The position numbers and the translations under genes are program-made. Under the pieces are notes generated by a model, which was not told the origin of the DNA, did not search any database, and worked only from the letters and a program-made list of their open reading frames with translations. This document shows positions 1 to 8,100 of a stretch of DNA of 64,000 bases, piece by piece. The stretch spans positions 1 to 64,000 of the forward strand of contig CAWATZ010000012.1 in assembly GCA_963784995.1 (NCBI GenBank). The letters run 5' to 3'. Position 1 is the stretch's first letter. Each line of letters starts with the position of its first letter. This DNA is from CAWATZ01 sp963784995 (GTDB lineage Bacteria; Planctomycetota; Planctomycetia; Gemmatales; Gemmataceae).

Positions 1-1446
1 AACAACCTGACGCTGGTGACGTTTGTCGATCCAAACCCATACCATACTTCCGGCGAATTCTCGGCCACGATCGAGTGGGGCGACAATACAACCAGCACGG
101 GAACCGTGACCGGCTCAAATGGGTTGTTCCAAGTGTTGGGAAGCCACACCTTCGCTGAACAGGGTGAGTATCCGACAAAGTTGCTCTTTAACTTCACAGG
201 CCCCGGAGCGGAGGAACCAGAAGAAGAGGAGGAGGTGCTTTGTGCGGTTCAAGTTGCAGCTCAAGGTCAGGGACCGAAGCTGCAAGGCCCGGAAACCGTT
301 CCTGGCAATTCCTACTATGAATACGCCATCACTGTCCCTGGAAACGTTGATCTACAGAAGGTAAAGATTGCTGTTGTTGGATCTCCCAATCAACCACGGG
401 AGTTTACCTATGATGACAATACGAACACGATCTATTGTTGGATCGATTTCCAGAACAAGCCCCAAACACTGAGCGTCAGCGTGACGATCCCCGGTCAACC
501 ACTCAAGGCGACGCTTGGGCCGATAACTGTAGTTCAGGTTACTGTCAGTGATCCAAAGGCAGCCCAAAATGCGATTCCTGGCATTGCAACAGCTTTTCCC
601 GCGAATACGCTTTTTTCTGCTGGAACACCAAGAATAACCCCAAGTGGACGAGGAGGTTTTCAAATCTCACAGGACGGCACAGTCACGATTCAGAACCTGA
701 CCCATGTTATTGTCAGTGGTCAGACAACCTCAGTACAGAACCCCCAAGCTGCACTCCAATTTCGTGAGCAAATCACGCTTAGCGGACCGACTGTTAATCA
801 AGTCAAAGACGTTGGAGTAGATAAAATCCAGTATGGTTTTATCCAGTTCCATCTTGGAAATGGCATAGAAACTGGTATCTACGGGTCTTATACGCAATTA
901 TTTCCGTTCATGACGGTTTATCGGAGACTTTCAAAATCGATCGCTGGCGACGATTTTCTTGATTGGGTGCCTGGGGGGAATGCACCGTTCGGTTCTCCCT
1001 ACTATCCCTTCCAGACTGCAACTGCAACTGCAACGAAAAACTCATACATCCTCACAGGCAGCGATTCTCTCAACACATCTATTCCTGACAACTTCAAAGG
1101 GTATGAGATCACTGGAATCGATGTGAATATACAGTTTTCCTTGTCCGTTGCTGCAAACACAACTGACCAACTTGTTGCCCCTCCTACTGAGTCGATCAGG
1201 AACTCTCCAAAGTATTGGTTCTATGCCGATACTGAGTGGGGGTTTCAGGTAGCTAGCTCGCTGCCCCCGAAAGGCACCGGTTATCCAACGCCAATTCCAT
1301 TGCCCACGAATATCCTTACTGTCAGGATGACCACGCCAACTGCGTGGGATCCTGTCGATGATCCTGATGGAGTGACACCAGCAAACTTGACGCCAACTAC
1401 TCAGGACGAGTTGCGGCGCCTTGTATTCTTTGCCACCGGTTTCTGA
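1..1446 (+). CDS. PKD-domain surface or secreted protein, C-terminal part (5' truncated)
   Basis: The reading frame is open from base 1 and continues through a GTG at 16, so the gene starts before the window. The first residues (TFVDPNPYHTSGEFSATIEW followed by GD and a Thr-rich strand) match the PKD-like repeat common in very large planctomycete exported proteins. The remaining ~430 residues are Ser/Thr/Gly rich, contain no helix-rich globular domain or membrane segment that I can see, and end in a TGA at 1444. A role at the cell surface is inferred from the family only. The DNA is visibly less GC-rich than the rest of the window. The C-terminal region itself is not recognised. Confidence 0.7.
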   Translation, partial: NNLTLVTFVDPNPYHTSGEFSATIEWGDNTTSTGTVTGSNGLFQVLGSHTFAEQGEYPTKLLFNFTGPGAEEPEEEEEVLCAVQVAAQGQGPKLQGPETVPGNSYYEYAITVPGNVDLQKVKIAVVGSPNQPREFTYDDNTNTIYCWIDFQNKPQTLSVSVTIPGQPLKATLGPITVVQVTVSDPKAAQNAIPGIATAFPANTLFSAGTPRITPSGRGGFQISQDGTVTIQNLTHVIVSGQTTSVQNPQAALQFREQITLSGPTVNQVKDVGVDKIQYGFIQFHLGNGIETGIYGSYTQLFPFMTVYRRLSKSIAGDDFLDWVPGGNAPFGSPYYPFQTATATATKNSYILTGSDSLNTSIPDNFKGYEITGIDVNIQFSLSVAANTTDQLVAPPTESIRNSPKYWFYADTEWGFQVASSLPPKGTGYPTPIPLPTNILTVRMTTPTAWDPVDDPDGVTPANLTPTTQDELRRLVFFATGF

Positions 1447-1470
1447 GATTCACAACTGTGGGAGAATAGC

Positions 1471-1644
1471 ATGAACACAATTGAAGTCGCAGTGAACGCG
1501 GGTGTGATTGCTTCTATTCGTCCAGTCCTCTACGCATCGATGACCGCCTGTTCACAACGATCCATTTTGGTTGTGCTAACAAGCAATAAAGAGACAAATG
1601 AGAAGGACGTCAAATCATATGCTTTTCCAAGCCGCATGATATAA
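1471..1644 (+). CDS. possible 57-residue hypothetical protein
   Basis: An ATG at 1471 preceded by a GGGAGA ribosome-binding-like sequence opens a 57-codon frame ending in TAA. The product (starting MNTIEVAVNAGVIASIRPVL) has no recognisable motif. It lies 27 bases after the PKD protein and could be co-transcribed. It may simply be a chance frame; the start signal is the only positive evidence. Confidence 0.25.
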   Translation: MNTIEVAVNAGVIASIRPVLYASMTACSQRSILVVLTSNKETNEKDVKSYAFPSRMI

Positions 1645-1683
1645 CGGTCGCCCCTTTTGCTCGACTTCCAATGAGGTGCGCCA

Positions 1684-2277
1684 ATGTGTTACCAGAAGAC
1701 TAACATGAAGAAAACCGGCATTGTCTTCCTCTGTTGCCTCATGCTCATTGGAGTTGTCATTGGACTGCGTTATGCCCGCAATCAGCACACTTCCGGTTCG
1801 CTTGTTTATCGCGGCTGGAATGTCGAGCGCTGGGAAGCGGAACTGGGGGCTGTTGCACAAGAAGAACGCAAGCCCAAACCCCCTTCTCACCCACTTTTTT
1901 CTCGGCGGTTGTTGCGTGAGTCATTCCTATCAAACTCTGCCTTATTCCGCTCTTGGGTTTGCCCTGTGGAAACGTTGAGGAGTGGAGAAGATCCAGAAGC
2001 CGTCCCTCTTCTGTTGCGGTTATTACGCTCTTCCAATCCAGACGTGCGGCAGGCGGCGATTGTGGGATTGATGAATCGCCACTTTGAACCCGCTCAATTC
2101 GTTCCGCTTCTTCTCGATGCCCTTGATGACCCCGATGGTGACGTGGTGGAACAGGCTGGGGCAGCGTTGTGGGGTATTGACATCGACATTGCACTAAAAG
2201 CAGGAATATGTGGTCCGGGAGTGCCAAGTCCGCTACGCACGAATGGAAGAGTCTTTACACCGATTCGTCCTCGTTGA
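1684..2277 (+). CDS. membrane-anchored HEAT-repeat protein
   Basis: 197 residues. A hydrophobic segment at about residues 12-28 (GIVFLCCLMLIGVVIGL) should act as a signal anchor. The C-terminal half contains HEAT-type helical repeats: a repeat reading NPDVRQAAIVGLMNR is followed by a second reading DPDGDVVEQAGAALWGI. HEAT repeats are protein-binding scaffolds and are abundant in planctomycetes; no partner can be inferred here. The GTG-free ATG at 1684 has a GAGG 7-8 bases upstream and is preferred; a second ATG at 1705 would also keep the membrane segment. The last 20 residues lose the repeat pattern, so the C-terminus may be altered near the IS66 insertion downstream. Confidence 0.6.
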   Translation: MCYQKTNMKKTGIVFLCCLMLIGVVIGLRYARNQHTSGSLVYRGWNVERWEAELGAVAQEERKPKPPSHPLFSRRLLRESFLSNSALFRSWVCPVETLRSGEDPEAVPLLLRLLRSSNPDVRQAAIVGLMNRHFEPAQFVPLLLDALDDPDGDVVEQAGAALWGIDIDIALKAGICGPGVPSPLRTNGRVFTPIRPR

Positions 2278-2442
2278 GCCGAACATAGAAACGGCCAGCC
2301 ACCCGCCTCATTTCGGCTCCAGCTGCTCCTGAAACCACGTCAGTTCGTGAGCAATTCGTAAGCGTCCGGTAAAAACCACTGTTGCAGCGCCGGGTATGCT
2401 CCGAGCATGTTTCGCCCGACCCATGCTCTGGAGGTATCTCGT

Positions 2443-2802
2443 ATGTCTGCCGGTCGATCTCGTGATCCGGACAAGGAGCGTTTCTGGCGCTCCCACCTCG
2501 AACGTTGGCTCGTCAGTGGTCTGTCCATCCGCGCCTACTGCCGCCGCCACCAGCTGGCCGAGGCGTCCTTTTATTGCTGGCGGCGAACGTTGGCCCAACG
2601 CGACACCGACGCCTGCCAGCACCCGGCCTCAGACCCTGTTACCTTCGTCCCCCTGCACGTCACCCCCGAACCTACCGCCGCCACGCCGAGCCTCGAAGTC
2701 GTCCTGGGCAACGGCCGACGCCTGTTCGTTGGGCCAGGCTTCGATGCCGCCTCCTTGCGTACTCTGCTGGCTGTCCTGGAGGAGAGGCCATGCTCCCCCT
2801 GA
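2443..2802 (+). CDS. tnpA: IS66 accessory protein TnpA
   Basis: 119 residues from an ATG preceded by GGAGG; an ATG at 2407 in the same frame lacks such a site. The N-terminal half (RFWRSHLERWLVSGLSIRAY then CRRHQLAEASFYCWRR) is the helix-turn-helix of the IS66 Orf1 group, similar to IS3-type Orf A proteins, and is expected to bind the element ends. The C-terminal part (LEVVLGNGRRLFVGPGFD) is the usual IS66 Orf1 tail. It overlaps tnpB by 13 bases, which suggests translational coupling. In IS66 elements the protein is required together with TnpB and TnpC for transposition. Confidence 0.85.
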   Translation: MSAGRSRDPDKERFWRSHLERWLVSGLSIRAYCRRHQLAEASFYCWRRTLAQRDTDACQHPASDPVTFVPLHVTPEPTAATPSLEVVLGNGRRLFVGPGFDAASLRTLLAVLEERPCSP

Positions 2803-3155
2803 CACCACCCGGACGCATTTTTCTCTGCCTGGCCGCCGTCGATTGCCGCAAATCGTTTGACGGGCTGGCGGCCCTGGTCAGCCAGGGGCTGGGCGACGAT
2901 CCCCTCTCCGGTGACTGGTTCGTCTTTCGCAATCGACGCGGCGACCGCCTCAAGATCCTCAGCTGGCAGCAAGACGGCTATGCCATCTGGTACAAGCGGT
3001 TGGAAGAAGGCGTCTTTCGTTTTCCGACCGCACCAACTGGGCAGACTGGACAACTGGAGGTCCGCGCTGCCGAGCTGACCATGCTGTTAGACGGGGTCGT
3101 GTTGGAAAAGGTCGAACGCCGTCACCGCTACCAGCGGCCGGCAACGACGCTCTAA
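2790..3155 (+). CDS. tnpB: IS66 accessory protein TnpB (Orf2)
   Basis: 121 residues starting at an ATG overlapping the tnpA stop. The order of motifs is that of IS66 Orf2: RIFLCLAAVDCRKSFDGLAA, then FVFRNRRGDRLKIL, then GYAIWYKRLEEGVFRFP near the C-terminus. Length is normal for the family (about 115-120), so this gene looks intact. Its biochemical role is not known in general; it is needed for IS66 transposition in the elements that have been tested. A 187-base spacer with a strong hairpin separates it from tnpC. Confidence 0.88.
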   Translation: MLPLTPPGRIFLCLAAVDCRKSFDGLAALVSQGLGDDPLSGDWFVFRNRRGDRLKILSWQQDGYAIWYKRLEEGVFRFPTAPTGQTGQLEVRAAELTMLLDGVVLEKVERRHRYQRPATTL

Positions 3156-3172
3156 GTCCACTTTTCTCTCAG

Positions 3173-3196
3173 GAGGGCCTCCTGCGGGAGGCCCTC
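3173..3196 (+). terminator. perfect 10-bp hairpin between tnpB and tnpC
   Basis: GAGGGCCTCC and its exact complement are separated by the loop TGCG, 17 bases after the tnpB stop. There is no T-run, so it may be an attenuator or simply limit read-through into tnpC. Confidence 0.45.
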
Positions 3197-3342
3197 AGCA
3201 CTTCAGACCAACTCATTCGCCGACCAGCAAGCAGTGGCTCACTTTCCCTGATTGCTACAGATTGTCTTCAGCACACTTAAGTTGCAAGCTGTTTTCCAAA
3301 TGGCGACGAAAAACACGTCGCCGGCTGCTATGATGTCTAAGT

Positions 3343-5095
3343 ATGAGTACTGCCACGACCACCACAACCGCGGCTTTAGACGTCCAGCACTTGCCTGACG
3401 ATCCCGCCGTCCTCAAACGGATGATCGAGGAGTTGCTCGGAGCCCTGGCGGCACGCCAGCGGGAGCTGAGCCAAATCCAAGTCCGCCTGGACCAGCTGCT
3501 GCGTCGTCTCTATGGTCCACGCAGCGAACGATTCGACCCCAGCCAATTGTCTCTGTTTACGCAACCGGATGCGGCGGCAGCCAACGGAGACGGTCCAACA
3601 GGACCAGACGAGAGCAAACCAGCCAAAGCCAAGCGGCGCCACAAGCACGGCCGGCAGCGGCCTCCCCAACACTTGCCTCGGCAGCGTCGGCTGCATGAGC
3701 TAACGGAAGCGGAGCGTTGCTGCAGTTGCTGTGGTCTGCCCCGCGTGGTCATTGGCGAAGAAGTCAGCGAGCAATACGATTGCGTGCCGCAGTCGATCTT
3801 TGTCATCGAAAACGTCCGCCTGAAGTATGCGTGTGTTGGCTGTGAGCAACGGCGCCGGCAGCTGTCCGAGCAAAGCGAGCCGCCACCGGCCACGGTGTCT
3901 GAGCCGGCCGCCGCGGGGTCCGGCCCGACGGCAGCAACCACTGCTGGGGCCACTGCAACAGCGGACCCCGTTTTGTTCCAGCCCGGCGTCGTGCTTGTCG
4001 TGACGCTGAGCACGGCACCCCTGCCGCTGGAGGGAGTGCCACGCTGCCTGGCGGCGCCCGGGCTGCTGGCTCACGTCATCCTCAGCAAGTTTGGCGATCA
4101 CCTGCCGCTGTATCGGCAAGAACAGATCTTCGCGCGGCAGGGAGTGCCGCTGAAACGCAGCACGCTGTGCGACTGGCTGAAGCAGTCGGCTGACCTGGTG
4201 CGGCCGCTCTATGAGTTGCTGCACAGCGACATCAAGAAGTCTCAGGTGATCGGGAGCGATGACACTCCAGTGACAGTCCAGAGCCGTGGCGTGCGTGCCA
4301 GCCATCAGGGTCGTGTCTGGGTCTACCTGGGCGACACGGACCATCCCTACACCGTCTATGATTACAGTCCCGATCGCAAGCAAGAACGGCCCCAGGACTT
4401 CCTGAAAGGCTACCAGGGCTTCTTGCAAGCCGATGCTTACAGCGGCTACGACCAACTGTATGCCGGCGGCAAGATCGTGGAAGTCGGTTGTTGGGCGCAC
4501 GTGCGGCGGAAGTTCTTCGAGGCGCAGACGACAGACGCGGCGCGGGCGTCCTACGTGTTAGGAGTGATTCGCCAGTTGTATGCCGTGGAGAAGAAAGCGA
4601 CCCAGCAGAGTGAGGATGCGGGGTTGTCGTTGGCAGAGAGTTGGCAGCTGCGGCAGCGGTTGCGTCAGGAAGAGAGTGTGCCACTGCTGACGTCGCTAAG
4701 ACAATGGTTGGAGCAAGAACGAGGCGGAGTGCTGCCGAAGAGTCCAATGGGCGAAGCCATCACTTATGCCTTGAACCAATGGCAGGCCCTGGAGCGTTAT
4801 ACGACCCAAGGGTATTTGGCGATTGACAACAACGCGGCGGAAGGCGCCCTGCGCGGTGGCGGTTGGCCGTAAGAACTACTTGTTCTTTGGCAGCGATGGC
4901 GGCGGGGAGACGGCAGCGGTGCTGTACAGCCTGGTGCAGACGTGCAAGCGTCTGGGGATCGAGCCGTGGCGCTACTTGCGTGACGTGCTGCAGCGTTTGC
5001 CGAGCTGTGCAGCGGAGCAACTGCCAGAACTGCTGCCGGACCGCTGGGCGGCGGCGCAACGGCGCGCCAGCGAAGCGGTCGTGGACAGCGGCTGA
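3343..5095 (+). pseudogene. tnpC: IS66 transposase TnpC, frameshifted near the C-terminus
   Basis: The first 500 residues carry the full IS66 transposase plan: an N-terminal coiled coil with the LRRLYGPRSERFD motif, a cysteine-rich zinc-finger region (CCSCCGLPRVV plus later Cys), and the DDE catalytic region with GSDDTPVTV, FLQADAYSGYDQL and VGCWAHVRRKFFEA, ending in the conserved AIDNNAAEGALR. Right after this motif (about 4850) the frame runs to a stop at 4872, while the conserved ending VAVGRKNYLFFGSDGGG continues in the +1 frame to 5095. Two bases lost or one gained explains it. IS66 does not normally use frameshifting here, so I read it as a mutation or a sequence error. Confidence 0.85.
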
Positions 5096-5313
5096 GCGTG
5101 CCGCGGTCCAGGCCGCCCTGCCCGCCAAGCCAAGAAGGACACGTCCGCCGCTGCCCGTCCGGAGTTCGTCCCGGCGAACCGTTGGACCGCGCGGCTGCCC
5201 ACCAGCACCGTCATGCCTGGGCAAGCTCTTGGTGCATCCCGAACGTCTCCTCCGTCTTCCCATCCCTGCCTGCGGTTCGGCGGACGCTTACGTTGTTTGC
5301 GTCCAAGACCGTC

Positions 5314-5484
5314 TCAACCCCGAACTTCTTTCTCCTTGGGAAGGTTCTCGTCCTGGTCGTCCATTCGCTGCTCCTCCACTATTTCTTCGAGCTTGGCCAA
5401 GACTTGGTCCGGTTCATAACCGTAAGACTCCTTGGCGATCTTCAGGACGTCGTGCAACAGTTCTTCGATACGATCCATTGACAT
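5314..5484 (-). CDS. small acidic hypothetical protein, 56 aa
   Basis: An ATG at 5484 is preceded by GGAGA at a good distance, and the 56-residue product begins MSMDRIEELLHDVLKIAKES and continues YGYEPDQVLAKLEEIVEEQ. It is strongly helical and charged, with Glu/Lys/Asp at about 45 percent, and reads like a genuine small intracellular protein rather than a chance frame. It ends 22 bases outside the right end of the IS66 element, so the insertion lies just downstream of it. No family is recognised. Confidence 0.5.
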   Translation of the reverse strand: MSMDRIEELLHDVLKIAKESYGYEPDQVLAKLEEIVEEQRMDDQDENLPKEKEVRG

Positions 5485-5836
5485 GTCTGTTCTCCGATAA
5501 TGTCTGCTCTCTGCGGTTAGCTGCCGTCATGCAAATTATAGCAGACTTGGTAGGCTTGTTCATCCTTTCCAGGTGACTCGGAAAGCGGATTTCCGAGAGT
5601 GTTGCCCTTGTCCTGGCGTATCCGTATGTTGTCCTCGAACTTCCTCGCCCAGAACCATGGGTTGTTCCGGAAATGGCCAGAGGGGAAGAGAGGCCATGGC
5701 GGTGGCAGAAACATCTGTGGTTGGCGACTTCCTTCAACATAATCTTGTTGCGGAAACACACAACGAGCCACGGTTCTGCCTCCTTGCGGGCCGATAACAT
5801 ATGGTAGCGACAAGCGTACAAGTAAGGAGTGAATCC
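5485..5836. other. intergenic stretch without a supported gene
   Basis: Several frames are open for 60-130 codons on both strands but none has a convincing start plus recognisable product. One plus-strand frame (about 5576-5800) reads protein-like (SVALVLAYPYVVLELPRPEP) yet begins directly after a stop with no start codon; it may be a gene fragment. Base composition is lower in GC than the window average. Confidence 0.4.
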
Positions 5837-6202
5837 ATGTTATCACAGCAGCCAACGCGATACTCGCGGTTTGACTTCGACCTTCCTGCGGCTATGCTAT
5901 CGCAACTGGTCGCCGCCTTCGATGCTCTGCCTATCGGTCATTTCACGCAGGAAATCTTGGCCAAGTTGGATCCGGAACCAGGCGTCTACCAGCTTTACCT
6001 CTCGGGCAAGTTGATGTATGTAGGCAAGGCCGTTATCAGCTTGCCCGAAAACCTGCGAGTGCAGCTTATTCGTCTTGAGAGCAGGAACGGCTTCGTCGAT
6101 CTTGGGTTCAAGTGCCTCACTGTAAGCCGGAATTGGTTGGATTACGCTGACGTGGCATCTCTCGCCGCATATTACCAATAACAAGGACTGTGCGAGTGGA
6201 AT
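5837..6202 (+). pseudogene. GIY-YIG restriction endonuclease remnant (Eco29kI-like)
   Basis: The ATG at 5837 has AAGGAG at the ideal distance. The product contains the GIY-YIG core as GVYQLYLSGKLMYVGKA, and continues with the spacing expected of Eco29kI-type type II nucleases (VDLGFKCLTVSRNW). A TAA at 6179 interrupts the frame exactly where homologues continue; reading through gives QGLCEWN, the start of the conserved block that holds the catalytic region, but a second stop follows at 6209 and nothing later of the domain is left. So a CAA-to-TAA change and a 3' deletion have inactivated the gene. Recognition of the family is from memory of its motifs, not from a search. Confidence 0.65.
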
Positions 6203-6211
6203 GAGAACTGA

Positions 6212-7240
6212 TCATGAGCCTCTTGCCAGTGTAGAACTGACTCCCAGCTGGATGAGTTGACGGGCGAAATCTCTTCCATTCACCAACGCGATCGGTGACT
6301 TGCCTACCTCCGTCGCCTCGGCCAAAGCCGCTTTGGAAAAGTGACTTGTTGTGATCAGACATCCTAACCCGTGGGGTTTAAGACTGCCGCGAAGTTCTGC
6401 TACCTCCTTTCGGCCAACCGTGTGCAGCCAACGTTTTGCTTGCGCTTGTACCTGCCAACCCCACACGGGCCAGCCGAAATGTCCGAAGGAGGCAACGACA
6501 TCGATTCCCCCATCCTGGGTATATCGCGTCACTGCCACGTCTTTGTAACCGCTTGCATCGAAAGCTCGCTTAACGATGAACTCGAAATCCCTTGGATGTA
6601 GGGCGAGCATTTTCCCTCGCAAGCGTTCAACTAAAAGGTCGCTTGCTGCGGTAGCTTCTGTTTCCTCAACTACAACGTCTGATAGATCACGGTTTCCGTC
6701 ATTGATCGAACGGGCGAACAACTCCTCCGCAAGGGTGGCGTCTTGTTCGATGATGATCGAAGTTGGTTCAGTCGCCATCCCAAACTCAAAGAGCCACACC
6801 GATCGGAGAGCACCATCCAAGTCAATCTGGTTCTCCCGATGAAATCGTAGGAGAGTCAGAAGGCCGAGAAATTTCCAACGGTTCTGTCCGGCACGCTTGT
6901 CGCGTCGATTGAATACCTGTTGAAAGCACCAGACGGGAAATTTCGACTTGAGCTGTTCGATTAAGCGATTATTCAATCCTCCGGGTTCTTGGTTGCCTCG
7001 AAGTCCCTTCCCTGTGTAGATGAGGATGTCCTCTTCGATACGATCATGGTACGGGTTCTCCGTGGCGATCTTTGCTGATGGAAGTGCGGTCAGCAGTACC
7101 AGCCTTCGGATTGAGCCATCGGTTTTCAGGTTTGGCCGGATTCCGCCTGCGTTCCCAACTCCCAGGGATTGGCTGATCAGTTCGTTTGAATACAGTTCCC
7201 CGATTTGGAACAGGGTGATAGGAGTAGCCATGGTAGCCAT
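6212..7240 (-). CDS. Mrr-type modification-dependent restriction endonuclease with SRA-like N-terminus
   Basis: 342 residues. The C-terminal domain (about 205-335) fits the Mrr_cat fold: E220 in the first helix, D247 in TQDGGIDVVA, and Q267-A-K269 in the strand WQVQAQAKRW, giving the D-QxK nuclease signature. The N-terminal 150 residues (GGIRPNLKTDGSIRRLVLL, then IYTGKGLRGNQ and a GGLNNRL motif) resemble the PUA/SRA-like base-flipping modules that sit in front of HNH or Mrr nucleases and read modified cytosine. The expected role is cleavage of DNA carrying foreign methylation. It appears intact although both neighbours (GIY-YIG nuclease, cytosine methylase) are broken, and it converges on the GIY-YIG remnant with one base between stops. 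Confidence 0.75.
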   Translation of the reverse strand: MATMATPITLFQIGELYSNELISQSLGVGNAGGIRPNLKTDGSIRRLVLLTALPSAKIATENPYHDRIEEDILIYTGKGLRGNQEPGGLNNRLIEQLKSKFPVWCFQQVFNRRDKRAGQNRWKFLGLLTLLRFHRENQIDLDGALRSVWLFEFGMATEPTSIIIEQDATLAEELFARSINDGNRDLSDVVVEETEATAASDLLVERLRGKMLALHPRDFEFIVKRAFDASGYKDVAVTRYTQDGGIDVVASFGHFGWPVWGWQVQAQAKRWLHTVGRKEVAELRGSLKPHGLGCLITTSHFSKAALAEATEVGKSPIALVNGRDFARQLIQLGVSSTLARGS

Positions 7241-7394
7241 GTGGTTGCTCTTGATGTCTGTTGCGATGGACTGTATCCCAGCCCTGTTTGGCGGACAGGA
7301 AGGAATACTCGATGCCCAAGAAAGAATGGACGCCTCCGATGAACACGCAGCAACGGTGCTGTGGCATGCTTTTATCCTCGTCCCGGCTTTGGCG

Positions 7395-7703
7395 CACTGG
7401 AATACGGCGGTGGAGCAAAGGTCAGTTTCCTCGCCCGCCGTGTGCGTGCGCTCAAGTCAGATCAGATTCCGGCTGTAATCCTGGGCCCGATGTTTGCCAG
7501 CTATGTTGCCGCCAGTCGTCGCCGCGAACCCCGTCCTCAACGGGGTCGTCCTCGCGGACATGCTTGACAGCCATTCATGGTTCCGGTGAAGGATAGCCTA
7601 GTCGGTGTCGTCGCTCCCCATGACGACCTTCTGCTTCAACCTAGCCTCAGAAGTTCCCAAGGGCAAGCCCGCCAGCCCCGGCGAATAACTCCACGCTTTT
7701 CAT
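7395..7703 (-). pseudogene. C5-cytosine DNA methyltransferase fragment
   Basis: Starting at an ATG at 7703 the frame reads MKSVELFAGAGGLALG, the SAM-binding motif I (FxGxG) of C5-cytosine methyltransferases, then hits a stop after two residues. One base on, the same strand continues TSEARLKQKVV, as in intact enzymes, again broken by a stop. Further on (about 7459-7513) GGKHRAQDYSRNL matches the segment that follows the catalytic PCQ motif, but the PCQ itself and about 50 residues before it are missing. This is a degraded gene with several indels and deletions; the left limit is approximate. Together with the GIY-YIG remnant it suggests a dead type II restriction-modification pair. Confidence 0.6.
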
Positions 7704-8100
7704 GGCGGCATCCTTTCCGCGCCAGCACAGTCCAGGCAGTTCCCCTATGCCAAACGCCGGCTGGCGTGGCAATCCCAGGTAACCGAGCGATACGTAGGCA
7801 AGTCGGTCACCGTCAAGTCGAGCTTCTTTGATCCTCCACATTGCCGCTGCCCAATGGGTACAGGACGCCAGTATGTACAGTTGTTCTATTCCAGCACTCG
7901 TTCCTCGGAAACGCAAGAAAAAAGTCGCTTCCAGGCACGCTCTTGAGCGTCTCTTGTTCCACTTCACCGATACGAAACGGGTTGTTGACGGTTCGCCCAG
8001 CAGACTCAACCAAGCACGCCTTGCCTCCGACACGGCCCAGCGGATACCTTGAAAGAAGGGACTTCTCTTCCCTTCTTCCGTTTCCGACACGAGGTCCATC
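7704..8100. other. intergenic stretch without a supported gene
   Basis: A minus-strand frame covers most of it upstream of the methylase fragment but looks like chance. A plus-strand frame of about 85 codons ending near 7945 (containing RRLAWQSQVTERYVGKSVTV) lacks a start codon and may be a fragment. The last bases hold the GAGG that serves the next gene. Confidence 0.35.

Larger units (their letters stand above)
2358..5291 (+). mobile_element. IS66-family insertion sequence (2934 bp), probably inactive
   Basis: Imperfect terminal inverted repeats start with the GTAAGCG typical of IS66: the left end 2358-2368 reads GTAAGCGTCCG and 5281-5291 is its exact complement, after which the ends diverge. 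Inside are tnpA, tnpB and tnpC in the usual order. The 8 bases flanking each end do not match (AGCAATTC and GTTGTTTG), so no target duplication remains. tnpC is frameshifted. The size is slightly above the usual 2.5-2.9 kb. Confidence 0.85.

Noticed and set aside
4823..5095. Programmed frameshifting in IS66 tnpC
   Set aside because: The IS66 family does not use it at this place, there is no slippery heptamer, and the shift falls in the most conserved C-terminal motif, so mutation or error fits better.
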